A stretch of DNA of 64,000 nucleotides, taken from contig NC_013946.1 of assembly GCF_000024425.1 (NCBI RefSeq), positions 2,604,001 to 2,668,000 on the forward strand, written 5' to 3'. Numbering within the stretch: position 1 is the first letter of the stretch; every line of letters begins with the position of its first letter. The stretch comes from Meiothermus ruber DSM 1279 (GTDB lineage: Bacteria > Deinococcota > Deinococci > Deinococcales > Thermaceae). Both the position numbers and the translations under genes were made by a program. Positions 50,595-60,694 of this stretch are shown one piece after another. The notes under the pieces were generated by a model, which was given only the letters and a program-made list of their open reading frames with translations, was not told the origin of the DNA and made no database searches.

Positions 50595-50633
50595 GGAGGG
50601 CATAAGAATCTTGCTCCAAAACCTCTGCCCTCC
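50595..50633 (-). other. Hairpin in the rplW-rplB gap
   Basis: GGAGGGCA (50595-50602) pairs perfectly with TGCCCTCC (50626-50633) within the 192-base gap. On the mRNA strand the left arm also carries a decoy Shine-Dalgarno-like GGAGG. There is no T tract, so it is more likely a processing or regulatory stem. Confidence 0.5.
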
Positions 50634-50668
50634 TCGATCAAAAGCCCTTACAATCGGAGCAAACCAGC

Positions 50669-50959
50669 TCAGATCAGTCCTTCCAGGGCTTCAATCTTCT
50701 GACCAGGTGCCACCGTCACGATGGCTTTCTTGCGGTCGGGGCGCTTACCCATAAAGCGGCCCAGGCGCTTGTGCTTGCCCAGTACGTTCTGGGTATTGAC
50801 CCGCACCACCTTAACTTTGAAGGCGGCCTCCACAGCGTTGGCAATCTCGGTCTTGTTGGCCTTGGGGTGTACCCAGAAGGTATAGACCCCATCAGCAAAC
50901 CGGCTATAGGCCTTCTCCGACAAAACGGGTTGAATGATCACATCGTGGGGCGTTTTCAT
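50669..50959 (-). CDS. rplW: Ribosomal protein L23
   Basis: Exit-port protein that docks the signal recognition particle and trigger factor, 96 residues. It has [40 protein letters not shown] and [15 protein letters not shown]. The ATG overlaps the rplD stop (TGATG). Confidence 0.97.
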   Translation of the reverse strand: MKTPHDVIIQPVLSEKAYSRFADGVYTFWVHPKANKTEIANAVEAAFKVKVVRVNTQNVLGKHKRLGRFMGKRPDRKKAIVTVAPGQKIEALEGLI

Positions 50960-51579
50960 CAGGCCTCACCCCCCTCGCCCTGGCCTAGCTTGGCCTGTAC
51001 GCCTTCCCAGGCTGAGGCTTCCATGACCAACGCCTCCTGGCGCATGATGTCGTAGACGTTGAGCCCCTCGGGGGCCAGCACCCGCACCTTGGGCAGGTTA
51101 CGGGCGGCGCGGGCCACCTTCTCATCGCTGGTGACCAGCAGGATGGAAGGGCCCTCGAGGTTGTGGGCTTTGAGCCAGGCCACAAACTCTTTGGTTTTAC
51201 CGTTCACGCCCTTAAAGTCTTCCACCAGGAAGAACTTGCCCTCTTTAGCGCGGTCAGCCAGGGCCATCGCAAGACCCAGCTTGCGCACTTTCTTGGGCAG
51301 GGTGTAGCTGTAGTCGCGGGGCTGCGGCCCAAAAACCGTACCACCCCCTACGAAGATGGGGGCGCCGTAGTCACCGTGGCGGGCCCGGCCGGTGTGTTTT
51401 TGCGCGTACATTTTTTTGGTGGTGAAGTTCACCATGCCGCGGGTCTTGGTGGCCGCGGTACCCCGGCGGCGCGAGGCCAGTTGCCAGCGCACCACCTCGT
51501 AGAGCACATGGCTCTTTACTTTTTCGGGAAGCGCCGCTTCCACAGTCTTGTTGCTTCCGAGCACCGGAAGGTTGTACAT
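50959..51579 (-). CDS. rplD: Ribosomal protein L4
   Basis: Exit-tunnel protein, 206 residues, and the S10-operon repressor in enterics. The tunnel loop contains QLASRRRGTAATKTRGMVN and KHTGRARHGDYGAPIFVGGG. ATG 51579 overlaps the rplC stop (TGATG), so the two are coupled. Confidence 0.97.
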   Translation of the reverse strand: MYNLPVLGSNKTVEAALPEKVKSHVLYEVVRWQLASRRRGTAATKTRGMVNFTTKKMYAQKHTGRARHGDYGAPIFVGGGTVFGPQPRDYSYTLPKKVRKLGLAMALADRAKEGKFFLVEDFKGVNGKTKEFVAWLKAHNLEGPSILLVTSDEKVARAARNLPKVRVLAPEGLNVYDIMRQEALVMEASAWEGVQAKLGQGEGGEA

Positions 51580-52223
51580 CACTTACCTCCCTTTCCGGCC
51601 TTGACGGCGGGCACCTTACTGGTCTGGCGCACCACCACCAGGCTGCCATTGGCCCCCGGCACCGAACCCTTGACCAGAATCAGGTTTTCGTTCTCGAGCA
51701 CATCCACGACCTCGAGGCCCTGGATCGTCACCCGCTCGTTGCCCCAGCGTCCGGCCATCTTCTTACCCTTAAAAACCCGGCCTGGGGTCTTGCGGTTACC
51801 GATCGAACCCCCGTGGCGGTGAATCTTGTGAGCACCGTGCGAGTCGTTACCACCGGCAAAGTTCCACTTCTTCATCACGCCGGTAAAGCCGTGGCCCTTA
51901 GAGGTGCCGGTTACATCCACCACTTCCCCTACGTTGAAAATACTCACCGTCACGGTGTCGCCCTCGGGGTTGAAGCCGCGCAGCTCGCGCAGGTACTTCA
52001 CGGGCTCCACGCCCGCCTTGGCAAAATGGCCCTTGGCCGGCTTGTTAACCCGCTGCGGCTTCTGGCTCTGGAAGCCGAGCTGCACCGCTTCATACCCATC
52101 TTTCTCGATGGTTTTACGCTGTACCACCGGGCAGGGGCCGGCCAGGATTACCGTTACAGGCACAGCCTTATCGCCCTTCCAGATCTGGGTCATGCCCACT
52201 TTAGTCCCAAGAATGCCCTTCAT
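51579..52223 (-). CDS. rplC: Ribosomal protein L3
   Basis: Early-assembly large-subunit protein, 214 residues. It has [37 protein letters not shown] and the conserved [20 protein letters not shown]. Its ATG overlaps the rpsJ stop by one base (TAATG). Confidence 0.98.
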   Translation of the reverse strand: MKGILGTKVGMTQIWKGDKAVPVTVILAGPCPVVQRKTIEKDGYEAVQLGFQSQKPQRVNKPAKGHFAKAGVEPVKYLRELRGFNPEGDTVTVSIFNVGEVVDVTGTSKGHGFTGVMKKWNFAGGNDSHGAHKIHRHGGSIGNRKTPGRVFKGKKMAGRWGNERVTIQGLEVVDVLENENLILVKGSVPGANGSLVVVRQTSKVPAVKAGKGGK

Positions 52224-52537
52224 TAGCGGCCTCCTAGCATCTTGAGCTCAATCTCGACACCGGTGGGCAGGTCGAGGTTGCGCAACCCCTCGATGGTCTT
52301 GGGGGTGGGATCGGAAATATCCACCAGTCGGTTATGGGTGCGCAGTTCAAAATGTTCTCGGCTGTCTTTGTGCTTAAAGGGGCTCCGCAGCACGGTAAAA
52401 CGACGGATACGGGTTGGCAGCGGCACCGGGCCGGAAACCTGCGCCCCGCTGCGGCGGGCCGTCTCCACGATCTTGGCCGCCGAAGCATCCAGGCTCTTGT
52501 GGTCGAAGCCCCGAAGTTTGATGCGAATCTTTGGCAT
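52223..52537 (-). CDS. rpsJ: Ribosomal protein S10
   Basis: Small-subunit head protein, also NusE of antitermination complexes, 104 residues. It has [39 protein letters not shown] and [12 protein letters not shown]. It follows tuf by only 12 bases, so the S10 cluster has no separate promoter here. Confidence 0.98.
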   Translation of the reverse strand: MPKIRIKLRGFDHKSLDASAAKIVETARRSGAQVSGPVPLPTRIRRFTVLRSPFKHKDSREHFELRTHNRLVDISDPTPKTIEGLRNLDLPTGVEIELKMLGGR

Positions 52538-52549
52538 TCAGGGCCTCCC

Positions 52550-53767
<1,218 letters not shown>

Positions 53768-53832
53768 AGCAGTTTCACTCCTTCTGCAGTAATCAGGGGC
53801 TGGGGCTCAACCTGTGCCCCAACCCCGGTTGT

Positions 53833-55926
53833 TCATTGCCCCTTAATCAGCTTCTGCGCGATGTTTTGGGGCACTTGCTCGTAGTGGTCGAAGAACATCG
53901 AGAACTGGGCCCGCCCTTGGCTCATCGAGCGCATATCGTTGGCGTAACCGAACATCTCGGCCAGAGGGACGAAGGCCCGCACCAGCCGGGCGTTGCCCCG
54001 CTCCTCCATACCTTGAATCTGCCCACGGCGGGAGTTAAGGTCGCCAATGATGGAGCCCAGGAACTCCTCAGGGGTGATGACCTCAACGCGCATGATGGGC
54101 TCGAGGATGGCCGCACCGCCCTTCTCGATGGCCTCTTTAATGGCCATTGAACCGGCAATCTTGAAGGCCATTTCGGAGGAGTCCACCTCGTGGTAGCTAC
54201 CGTCGTAGAGGGTGACCTTAATGTCCACAATGGGGAAACCGGTGAGGGGCCCCGACTGCATGGCTTCCTCGATGCCTTTTTGCACCGCCGGGATGTACTC
54301 GCGCGGAATCACGCCGCCCACAATGGCGTTGACGAACTCGAAGCCCGAGCCACGGCCCAGGGGTTCGGCCTTGATCTTGACGTGACCATATTGACCACGC
54401 CCACCCGACTGGCGCACGAACTTACCCTCGACATCCACCGGGCGGGTGATGGTCTCGCGGTAGGCCACCTGGGGCTTGCCCACGTTGGCGTCCACCTTGA
54501 ACTCGCGCTTGAGGCGATCCACGATGATTTCCAGGTGCAGCTCACCCATCCCCGAGATAATGGTCTGGCCGGTCTCGGGGTCGGTGGAGACGCGGAAGGT
54601 GAGGTCTTCCTCACCCAGCCGCGCCAGGGCCACGCCGAGCTTGTCCTGGTCGGCTTTGGTCTTGGGCTCGATGGCCAGGTCGATCACGGGCTCGGGTACT
54701 TCGATGGACTCGAGGATAATCGCCTCGTCCCCATCTCCTACCAGCGAGTCGCCGGTGATGGTTTCCTTGAGACCCACCACCGCACCCAGCTCGCCCGCGC
54801 GCAGCTCTTCCACCTCTTCGCGGTGGTTGGCGTGCATCTGGAGCAGCCGGGCCACACGCTCTTTCTTGCCCTTGGTGGTGTTCTGCACGTAAGAACCCGA
54901 CCTTAAGGTACCGGAGTACACCCGCACAAAGGTCAGCCGGCCCACGTAGGGATCCGCCATAATTTTGAAGGCCAGGGCCGCCAGGGGGCCGTTGGGATCG
55001 GCCGGGCGCTCGACCTCCTCACCGTTCTCGGTTTTACCCCGAATGGGGGGAATATCCAGCGGCGAAGGCAGGTAGTCCACCACCCCGTCCAGGAGCAGTT
55101 GGACGCCCTTGTTCTTGAGGGCCGAACCCAGGAAAACCGGGAAGATCTCCATGGCAATGGTGCCCTTGCGGATGGCCCGGACGAGCTCCTCTTCGGTGGG
55201 CTTTTCGCCCTCGAGGAACTTCATCATGATGTTCTCGTCGTAATCGGCGGCGGCTTCCACCAGTTTCTCGTAGTACTCCGCAGCCTGGGCCTTCAGTTCC
55301 TCGGGGATCTCAACCACTTTAATGTCGGTGCCCAGGTCGTTGCCGTAGATGTAGGCCTTCTGGCGCAGCACATCCACGATGCCCTTGAAGGTATCCTCGC
55401 GGCCGATGGGCAGTTGCATCACCACCGGCCGGGCCCCCAGGCGCTCTTTCATGGTGTTGACCACCAACCAGAGGTCGGCCCCGGTCTTGTCCATCTTGTT
55501 GGCGAAGGCGATGCGGGGCACCCGGTATTTGTCGGCCTGGCGCCAGACCGTCTCGGACTGGGGCTCCACCCCTTGCGAAGCATCGAACACCGCCACCGCA
55601 CCGTCCAGCACCCGCATGGAGCGCTCCACCTCGATGGTGAAGTCCACGTGGCCGGGGGTGTCGATGATGTTGATGCGGTGCTCAATACCGGTGCCGCTGT
55701 GCTTCCAGTTGGCCGTGGTTACGGCAGCGGTAATGGTGATGCCCCGTTCGCGCTCCTGCTCCATCCAGTCCATGGTGGCAGCGCCTTCGTGCACCTCACC
55801 GATTTTGTGGATGCGGCCGGTGTAGTAGAGGATGCGCTCGGTGGTGGTGGTCTTACCAGCGTCAATGTGGGCCGCAATCCCGATGTTGCGGAAGAGTTTC
55901 AGGTCAAAACCAGTCTTGACGGACAT
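53833..55926 (-). CDS. fusA: Elongation factor G
   Basis: GTPase driving translocation, full length at 697 residues. It has [43 protein letters not shown] and the domain IV loop typical of EF-G1 ([19 protein letters not shown]). ATG 55926 starts [20 protein letters not shown]; a GTG three codons earlier is less likely. Confidence 0.98.
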   Translation of the reverse strand: MSVKTGFDLKLFRNIGIAAHIDAGKTTTTERILYYTGRIHKIGEVHEGAATMDWMEQERERGITITAAVTTANWKHSGTGIEHRINIIDTPGHVDFTIEVERSMRVLDGAVAVFDASQGVEPQSETVWRQADKYRVPRIAFANKMDKTGADLWLVVNTMKERLGARPVVMQLPIGREDTFKGIVDVLRQKAYIYGNDLGTDIKVVEIPEELKAQAAEYYEKLVEAAADYDENIMMKFLEGEKPTEEELVRAIRKGTIAMEIFPVFLGSALKNKGVQLLLDGVVDYLPSPLDIPPIRGKTENGEEVERPADPNGPLAALAFKIMADPYVGRLTFVRVYSGTLRSGSYVQNTTKGKKERVARLLQMHANHREEVEELRAGELGAVVGLKETITGDSLVGDGDEAIILESIEVPEPVIDLAIEPKTKADQDKLGVALARLGEEDLTFRVSTDPETGQTIISGMGELHLEIIVDRLKREFKVDANVGKPQVAYRETITRPVDVEGKFVRQSGGRGQYGHVKIKAEPLGRGSGFEFVNAIVGGVIPREYIPAVQKGIEEAMQSGPLTGFPIVDIKVTLYDGSYHEVDSSEMAFKIAGSMAIKEAIEKGGAAILEPIMRVEVITPEEFLGSIIGDLNSRRGQIQGMEERGNARLVRAFVPLAEMFGYANDMRSMSQGRAQFSMFFDHYEQVPQNIAQKLIKGQ

Positions 55927-55928
55927 AC

Positions 55929-56399
55929 TTACCACCGGTAGTGGGCGTAGGCTCGGTTGGCTTCGGCCATACGCTCAACATCTTCTTTCTTTTTGACGGC
56001 TCCGCCCTTGCCCTCAGCGGCTTCCAGCAGCTCGGCCGCCAGACGCTGGTGGGCTTCACGCTCACTCCGGCTGTTGAAGGCGTTCACAATCCAGCGGATG
56101 GCCAGGGTCTGCTGACGGCGGGGCGATACCTCGACGGGCACCTGGTAGTTGGCCCCCCCCACCCGACGGCTGCGCACCTCCACACGGGGCCGCACATTGT
56201 CCAGGGCCGCTTTGAATACCTTGAGGGGCTCCTGCCCGCTTTTCTCCTGAATAATCTCACAGGCCTGCTTAAAGATGCGAGCAGCCAGGTTCTTCTTGCC
56301 GCCGCGCATCATCCGGTTGATGAGCGCGGTGACCACCACGTCGCCGTACAGGTGGTCGGGCTCGAGTTGGCGAATTTCTGCTTGTCTTCTCCGCGACAT
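55929..56399 (-). CDS. rpsG: Ribosomal protein S7
   Basis: 16S rRNA-binding head-assembly protein, 156 residues. It has [39 protein letters not shown] and [20 protein letters not shown]. It ends two bases before fusA. Confidence 0.98.
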   Translation of the reverse strand: MSRRRQAEIRQLEPDHLYGDVVVTALINRMMRGGKKNLAARIFKQACEIIQEKSGQEPLKVFKAALDNVRPRVEVRSRRVGGANYQVPVEVSPRRQQTLAIRWIVNAFNSRSEREAHQRLAAELLEAAEGKGGAVKKKEDVERMAEANRAYAHYRW

Positions 56400-56446
56400 A
56401 CTTCAAACCTCACTCATGCCGCCCTAGAGGGCTGCACGTGGAAGAG

Positions 56447-56863
56447 TTACTTCTTGCCCTTGGCCGCCGCGCCTTTAGCATCGGCTTTGGGCCGCTTGGT
56501 GCCGTACTTGGAGCGGCTCTTCTTGCGATCCTTCACGCCCTGGGTGTCGTAGATACCACGCACGATGTGGTAGCGCACACCCGGCAGGTCTTTCACACGG
56601 CCCCCGCGGATCAGCACCACCGAGTGCTCTTGCAAGTTATGACCTTCGCCAGGAATGTAGGCGGTAACCTCGTACTGGCTCGAAAGCCGCACCTTGGCTA
56701 CTTTGCGCAGCGCCGAGTTGGGCTTCTTGGGGGTGACGGTGCGCACCACGGTGCAGACCCCTTTGCGGAAGGGGCTTCCTTTGAGGGCAGGCACCTTGCT
56801 CTTCTTGACTACCGGCGTACGGCCCTTACGGAGGAGTTGGTTGATGGTTGGCAGTGTAATCAC
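56447..56863 (-). CDS. rpsL: Ribosomal protein S12
   Basis: Decoding-centre protein and streptomycin target, 138 residues. It has [44 protein letters not shown] and GVRYHIVRG. The wild-type Lys of the KKPNS motif suggests streptomycin sensitivity. It starts with GTG 56863, close to AAAGGA. It is the first gene of the merged operon and follows a leader of about 217 bases. Confidence 0.97.
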   Translation of the reverse strand: MITLPTINQLLRKGRTPVVKKSKVPALKGSPFRKGVCTVVRTVTPKKPNSALRKVAKVRLSSQYEVTAYIPGEGHNLQEHSVVLIRGGRVKDLPGVRYHIVRGIYDTQGVKDRKKSRSKYGTKRPKADAKGAAAKGKK

Positions 56864-56890
56864 ATCCTTTCGTTTGACTCGACTTCTCTC

Positions 56891-57080
56891 AAAAACCGAA
56901 ACCCCACACGGAGTTCTGCGTTCTTGCGCTGCGCTCGGTGCGGGGTTCCCGTCGAGAAGCGAACCAGGCCAGCAGCCCGTGTTTCGCCCCTAGATTCTCA
57001 AGAATCGCCGTGCGCGACGGTCTTCCCGTGAGCGCAACCGATGTTGCCTCAGGGCCGGGGCTGGCCTGAGGCGACGCAAC
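56891..57080 (-). other. Structured leader of the ribosomal protein operon
   Basis: The leader from about 57080 to 56864 contains three stems. GCCTCAGG (57046-57053) pairs with CCTGAGGC (57065-57072) at the 5' end. GATTCT and AGAATC (56993-57006) form a tight stem. AACCCC-A-CAC (56900-56909) pairs with GTG-C-GGGGTT (56938-56947) with one mismatch. On the mRNA strand the last stem is followed by TTTCGGTTTTT, so it could act as an attenuator. There is no coding gene here. Confidence 0.5.
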
Positions 57081-57086
57081 CCTAGA

Positions 57087-57115
57087 AGTATATACGGGCA
57101 CAAAAAGTTAATCAA
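57087..57115 (-). promoter_or_regulatory. Promoter of the str-S10-spc-alpha operon
   Basis: On the reverse strand TTGATT (57110-57115), a 17-base spacer and TATACT (57087-57092). It is the only near-consensus promoter I find upstream of rpsL and would start transcription near 57080. Confidence 0.7.
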
Positions 57116-57234
57116 GGGGCAGAATATGGCTTGGGGAGCGGCTACAAGGACGGTGCTGCCGCGCTCGATCGTGAGCGTAGCATTGGAAAAGGAAAGGCTG
57201 GGGAAGCGTGCGGTCTGCCCTGGAAGAATGGGGC

Positions 57235-57849
57235 TCAGCGCAACAGCCAGCGCACGTCCTGCACCACCCGTTCGGTTTCGGCGGCTTTACCGTTGCCGTA
57301 TATCAGGCGCAGTTGTCCTTTGGGGTCAAGGGCGAAGACGGTAGCGGTATGGTCTACGTTGTACTCGGTGGCCGATTTGATCTGGGATTTTTGATAAAAC
57401 ACCCCGTAGCGTTTGGCCACCTCGGCGATCTGCTCGGGGGTTCCGGTCAGACCGATAAAGCTGGGGCTAAAGAAGGTGACGTAGTTCCTCAGCTTTTCCA
57501 GGGTGTCTCGCTCGGGGTCTACCGAGATGAGCAGAACCTGCACCCGCGCCTGCTCGGCGGGGGTCAGGGCTTTGTAGACTTTGCTGAGCTCGAGCAAGGT
57601 GGTGGGGCAGACATCCGGGCAGTTCACAAAGCCAAAGAAAATCAGAACCACCTTACCCTGAAAATCGGAAAGGCTTTTACGCGAGCCGTCGTGGGCGGTG
57701 AGGGTAAACTGGTTGGCTTCTGGTGGGCGGGCGTTCAACAGGCGGGTTCCATAGGGCTGGTAGGTATCGCGCGATACCAGAAAGGCCGCCGCTGCCAGCA
57801 ACAGAGGCAGGCCAGCCAACAGGGTGATCCATATTGCTCGACGCGGCAT
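57235..57849 (-). CDS. SCO1/SenC-family copper chaperone-like thioredoxin-fold protein
   Basis: Membrane-anchored protein of 204 residues that in other bacteria helps load copper into cytochrome c oxidase (CuA site). A helix at about 5-24 anchors it. The copper-binding CPDVC lies near residue 78 and the partner His is in VDHTATVFALD near 168; all three ligands are present. ATG 57849 has AGGAG seven bases upstream. No oxidase subunit is in the window. Confidence 0.93.
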   Translation of the reverse strand: MPRRAIWITLLAGLPLLLAAAAFLVSRDTYQPYGTRLLNARPPEANQFTLTAHDGSRKSLSDFQGKVVLIFFGFVNCPDVCPTTLLELSKVYKALTPAEQARVQVLLISVDPERDTLEKLRNYVTFFSPSFIGLTGTPEQIAEVAKRYGVFYQKSQIKSATEYNVDHTATVFALDPKGQLRLIYGNGKAAETERVVQDVRWLLR

Positions 57850-58093
57850 CTGCACACTCCTGGGCTCGAGGGGTTCATCGGTTGCCTGCGAGCCCTCTGT
57901 AAACCGTACTTAACCCTAGACAACCCAGCCCCTGGCAAATGTCCCGCAACAGACAGTTTGGCGATCCTTGATTCCGACGGGTCTGAACGTGGCTGTTTTC
58001 GGTTTTGTCAGACGCAGGCTGGAGCATCTACCCAGGCTTCATGGCAAGCCAATATACATTGGCCCCGCAGCTTTAGGGCAAGATGGGGTTGGC

Positions 58094-58588
58094 ATGGATG
58101 GTCGGACTGTCGCTTTTTCTCACCCCCTGGTTCGCTGGGCGGGGGCCCTCTTCGTGGCCCCTTTCTTTTTACAGCTGCTGGGCCTGGGTAACACCTTGCT
58201 GGGGGGTGGGTTGTGTGGTGAGTTGTTCGGCAACGACACCCCGCTGGGGCTTCAGGGGGCGGGGTTCTGGTATGCGGTCTTGTTCATGATGCTGCTGGGA
58301 TTTCAGCTCATGTACGGGGGTTTCTTGCTGCTGGCGCGTTTGCTCGAGATGCCTGCCAGCATGGAGCGCGGAGCCTACCAGGGGGGAATCTGGTTGGTGG
58401 GGCTGATCACCCTGCTGTTTGTCCTGACCCGCACCACCGGCCTGCCCTACCCCAGCCCCCAGGGCCTGGCCTTGGGGGATACTGCCCCGGTAGATTTATT
58501 GAGCCTGATTCTGATGGGCTGTTCGTGGGCGGCCGGCTTCCTGCTGTGGCGCCTGCTAAGACCTGGTGAACCTTCCAAAACCCGCTAG
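58094..58588 (+). CDS. Small multispanning membrane protein of unknown function
   Basis: About 164 residues with four hydrophobic segments (roughly 13-34, 52-78, 92-110 and 130-153). A loop carries LCGELFGNDTPLG. The ATG at 58094 is preceded by GGGGTTGGC. The frame stays open upstream to 57968, but that part is polar and unlike the rest. I recognise no family. It lies divergent from the SCO gene and nine bases before mazG. Confidence 0.6.
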   Translation: MDGRTVAFSHPLVRWAGALFVAPFFLQLLGLGNTLLGGGLCGELFGNDTPLGLQGAGFWYAVLFMMLLGFQLMYGGFLLLARLLEMPASMERGAYQGGIWLVGLITLLFVLTRTTGLPYPSPQGLALGDTAPVDLLSLILMGCSWAAGFLLWRLLRPGEPSKTR

Positions 58589-58597
58589 GCTGTAAGC

Positions 58598-59188
58598 ATG
58601 GAGCGTCTACTGGAGATTATGCGGCGTTTGCGGGGCCCGGATGGCTGCCCCTGGGACAAGGAGCAAACCCACCAAAGCCTGCGTCCCTACCTGCTCGAGG
58701 AGGCCGCCGAGGCCGTGGATGCCATTAGCAAAGGCCACCCCAACGAAATCGCCGAGGAGCTGGGGGATGTGTTGTTACAGGTGGCTTTTCATTCGGTGAT
58801 TGCCGAGCAGGAGGGCAGCTTTACTTATTCACAGGTGGAGCAGCACATTGTGGATAAGCTCATCCGGCGGCATCCGCACGTGTTTGGCAACGTACAGGCC
58901 GATACCCCCGAGGCCGTTACTGCCAACTGGAAGGCCATTAAGGCCCAGGAGGGCAAAACCGCCCAGTCCATTTGCGATCAGGTGCCGAAAAGCCTGGGGG
59001 CTTTGGCCCGGGCCGCCGAAATTCAGAAAAAGATGGGGTACACCTTCCCCGGGAAAGACCAGCTAATAGGGGCCATCGAAGAGGGCCGCCTGGCCGAGGC
59101 GCTGTGGCTGATGGTGGCCTGGTGCCGAGAGGAAAAAATCAATCCGGAGATTCTGCTGCGCGAGCGATGCGAGGAAAGCTGTTCCTAA
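58598..59188 (+). CDS. mazG: Nucleoside triphosphate pyrophosphohydrolase MazG
   Basis: Hydrolyses NTPs and dNTPs to monophosphates, clearing damaged nucleotides; 196 residues. It has RLRGPDGCPWDKEQTHQSL, the metal-binding EEAAEAVDAI and EELGDVLLQV (EExxE and ExxD sites) and HPHVFGN. Typical MazG proteins have two such domains of about 260 residues; here the second is short. The TAG of the upstream stop and TAGGCT form a possible leaderless -10 box six bases before the ATG. Confidence 0.93.
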   Translation: MERLLEIMRRLRGPDGCPWDKEQTHQSLRPYLLEEAAEAVDAISKGHPNEIAEELGDVLLQVAFHSVIAEQEGSFTYSQVEQHIVDKLIRRHPHVFGNVQADTPEAVTANWKAIKAQEGKTAQSICDQVPKSLGALARAAEIQKKMGYTFPGKDQLIGAIEEGRLAEALWLMVAWCREEKINPEILLRERCEESCS

Positions 59189-59230
59189 AAGGTCAGATGC
59201 CACAAACCACAGCGCCAACCTGGTTCACCC

Positions 59231-59833
59231 ATGAAATCGGACTTGCTCAAGGCCATCGTTGCCCGCCCTCCTGAAGCGCTCTCGAGGCCGGAGGGCTTCG
59301 TGGACGCCGCCGTGCTGCTGCCGGTCTGGGAAGGGCAACTGCTGTTTACCGTGCGCAGTGCCCACCTCCCCCACCACGCCGCACAGATTAGCTTTCCCGG
59401 GGGCCGCTTTGACGATGGCGAGAGTGCAGAGCAGGCCGCCTTGCGCGAGGCCTGGGAAGAGGTGGGGTTGAACCCGGAGCACGTGGAAATCCTGGGACAC
59501 CTCAACCCCACCCTCTCCCCTTTTGGGTACCGGGTCTTTCCCTTGCTGGGCCGGATCACCCAGGAACCCCAGCTTACCCCCAACCCCGCAGAAGTAGACG
59601 CACTGCTCTGGGTACCCATTGAGGAGCTGCTGGCCGCCCCCGCTTACGCTGAAGAGCGCACGCCCCCACCGGGCAACCGCCTTCCCAACAGCCTGGGCGG
59701 GGAGTTCTCCGAGATGGAAGGCCAGCTCCGGCGCAAGGTCTGGCATTATCCCTGGCGGGGCTACGATATCTGGGGTGTGACCGGGAACATTGTGCACGAC
59801 TTCCTCGAGCGCATCCGTGCGGTGCGTCTGTAG
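59231..59833 (+). CDS. Nudix hydrolase, CoA pyrophosphatase-like
   Basis: A 200-residue protein. The Nudix box [20 protein letters not shown] (then EVGL) is complete, near residues 57-80. The preceding [11 protein letters not shown] matches the LLTxR/SFPGG start of NudL-type coenzyme A pyrophosphatases, which cut CoA to phosphopantetheine and 3',5'-ADP. It follows mazG by 42 bases, so both may form a nucleotide-cleaning unit. Confidence 0.9.
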   Translation: MKSDLLKAIVARPPEALSRPEGFVDAAVLLPVWEGQLLFTVRSAHLPHHAAQISFPGGRFDDGESAEQAALREAWEEVGLNPEHVEILGHLNPTLSPFGYRVFPLLGRITQEPQLTPNPAEVDALLWVPIEELLAAPAYAEERTPPPGNRLPNSLGGEFSEMEGQLRRKVWHYPWRGYDIWGVTGNIVHDFLERIRAVRL

Positions 59834-59855
59834 CACCAGCAGCACCCATCGGGTG

Positions 59856-60635
59856 TTAGTCGGCGGCCACCAAACCCTGCTCAAACACCGGGCGGGCCTG
59901 CCTGGAGAGCTGATTGTACAGCTCGAGGAATTGCGCTTTGGCCTGTTGGCCCAGAAAGCCGGGTGGGGTCAGCTCGGGGGGCAGGCCGGGGTCTAAGAAA
60001 AGGTTCTTGCGGGCCTGGTGAATCATGTGGGTCAGGCGCACAAAGGCCTCCTCGGCGCTTTGGGCCCTTGGTGGCTTCTGGGCCAGAAAAGCCCGGTAGC
60101 GGGTCTGGGCTGCCTTCAGGTTGAAGGATTTTTCGATGAGCTCGAGGGGGGGTGTGCTGGAAAAACGCTCGGCCTGGAACAACTCGACATAGTTTTGCAG
60201 GCCGTAAAAGCCCACCAAGTCGCGGGCGGCCTCGAGCGAGCCGTTGGGGCTGATCCACACACCCGGCGCCGGCGTACCGAAGCCGAGGAGGATGAGCTCG
60301 TTGCGAAAGCGATCCCGCACGGTGCGCTTGGTTTCCGGCACGGCATAGACCAAAATGCGCCACTTGCCATCCCATGGCGCACCATAGCTATACAGGCGCT
60401 CCCGTACCTTCTCGACCTGCCAGGACACCCTGGGCGAAAGCCGATAGTAAGCCCGTCGCCCCTCTTTTTCGGGGATAATCCAGCCCCGTTTGACGCTGCG
60501 CGAAACCGCAGCCCGTACCGCAGGCTCGCTGAAATTCAACAGTTCCATCCAGCGGATCAAGTCCCCCACCCAGGCCCGGTTTTCGGGGTACAGATACTCC
60601 ATATAAAGCGTAAACAAGTAAGAGCGCGCCCGCAT
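59856..60635 (-). CDS. PaaX-family transcriptional regulator
   Basis: A 259-residue regulator. An N-terminal winged helix (about 1-80, with FSEPAVRAAVSRSVKRGWI) is followed by the PaaX middle domain (WDGKWRILVYAVPETKRTVR, then LLGFGTPAPGVWISP) and a C-terminal helical domain. PaaX represses phenylacetate catabolism and is released by phenylacetyl-CoA, but no paa genes are in the window. Its promoter contains an inverted repeat that could be its own operator. Confidence 0.88.
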   Translation of the reverse strand: MRARSYLFTLYMEYLYPENRAWVGDLIRWMELLNFSEPAVRAAVSRSVKRGWIIPEKEGRRAYYRLSPRVSWQVEKVRERLYSYGAPWDGKWRILVYAVPETKRTVRDRFRNELILLGFGTPAPGVWISPNGSLEAARDLVGFYGLQNYVELFQAERFSSTPPLELIEKSFNLKAAQTRYRAFLAQKPPRAQSAEEAFVRLTHMIHQARKNLFLDPGLPPELTPPGFLGQQAKAQFLELYNQLSRQARPVFEQGLVAAD

Positions 60636-60643
60636 TGAGGTTC

Positions 60644-60677
60644 AGTATAATACGGGTTTTTGCATCTTCAGCAAAAA
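60644..60677 (-). promoter_or_regulatory. Promoter and inverted repeat of the PaaX-type gene
   Basis: On the reverse strand TTGCTG (60669-60674), 16 bases and TATTAT (60647-60652), overlapped by TATACT (60644-60649). TTTTTGC (60657-60663) and GCAAAAA (60671-60677) form a perfect inverted repeat across the -35 box. It could be a repressor site or a terminator stem for the MATE gene upstream. Confidence 0.55.
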
Positions 60678-60694
60678 AGCGTTGGTATAGACGA

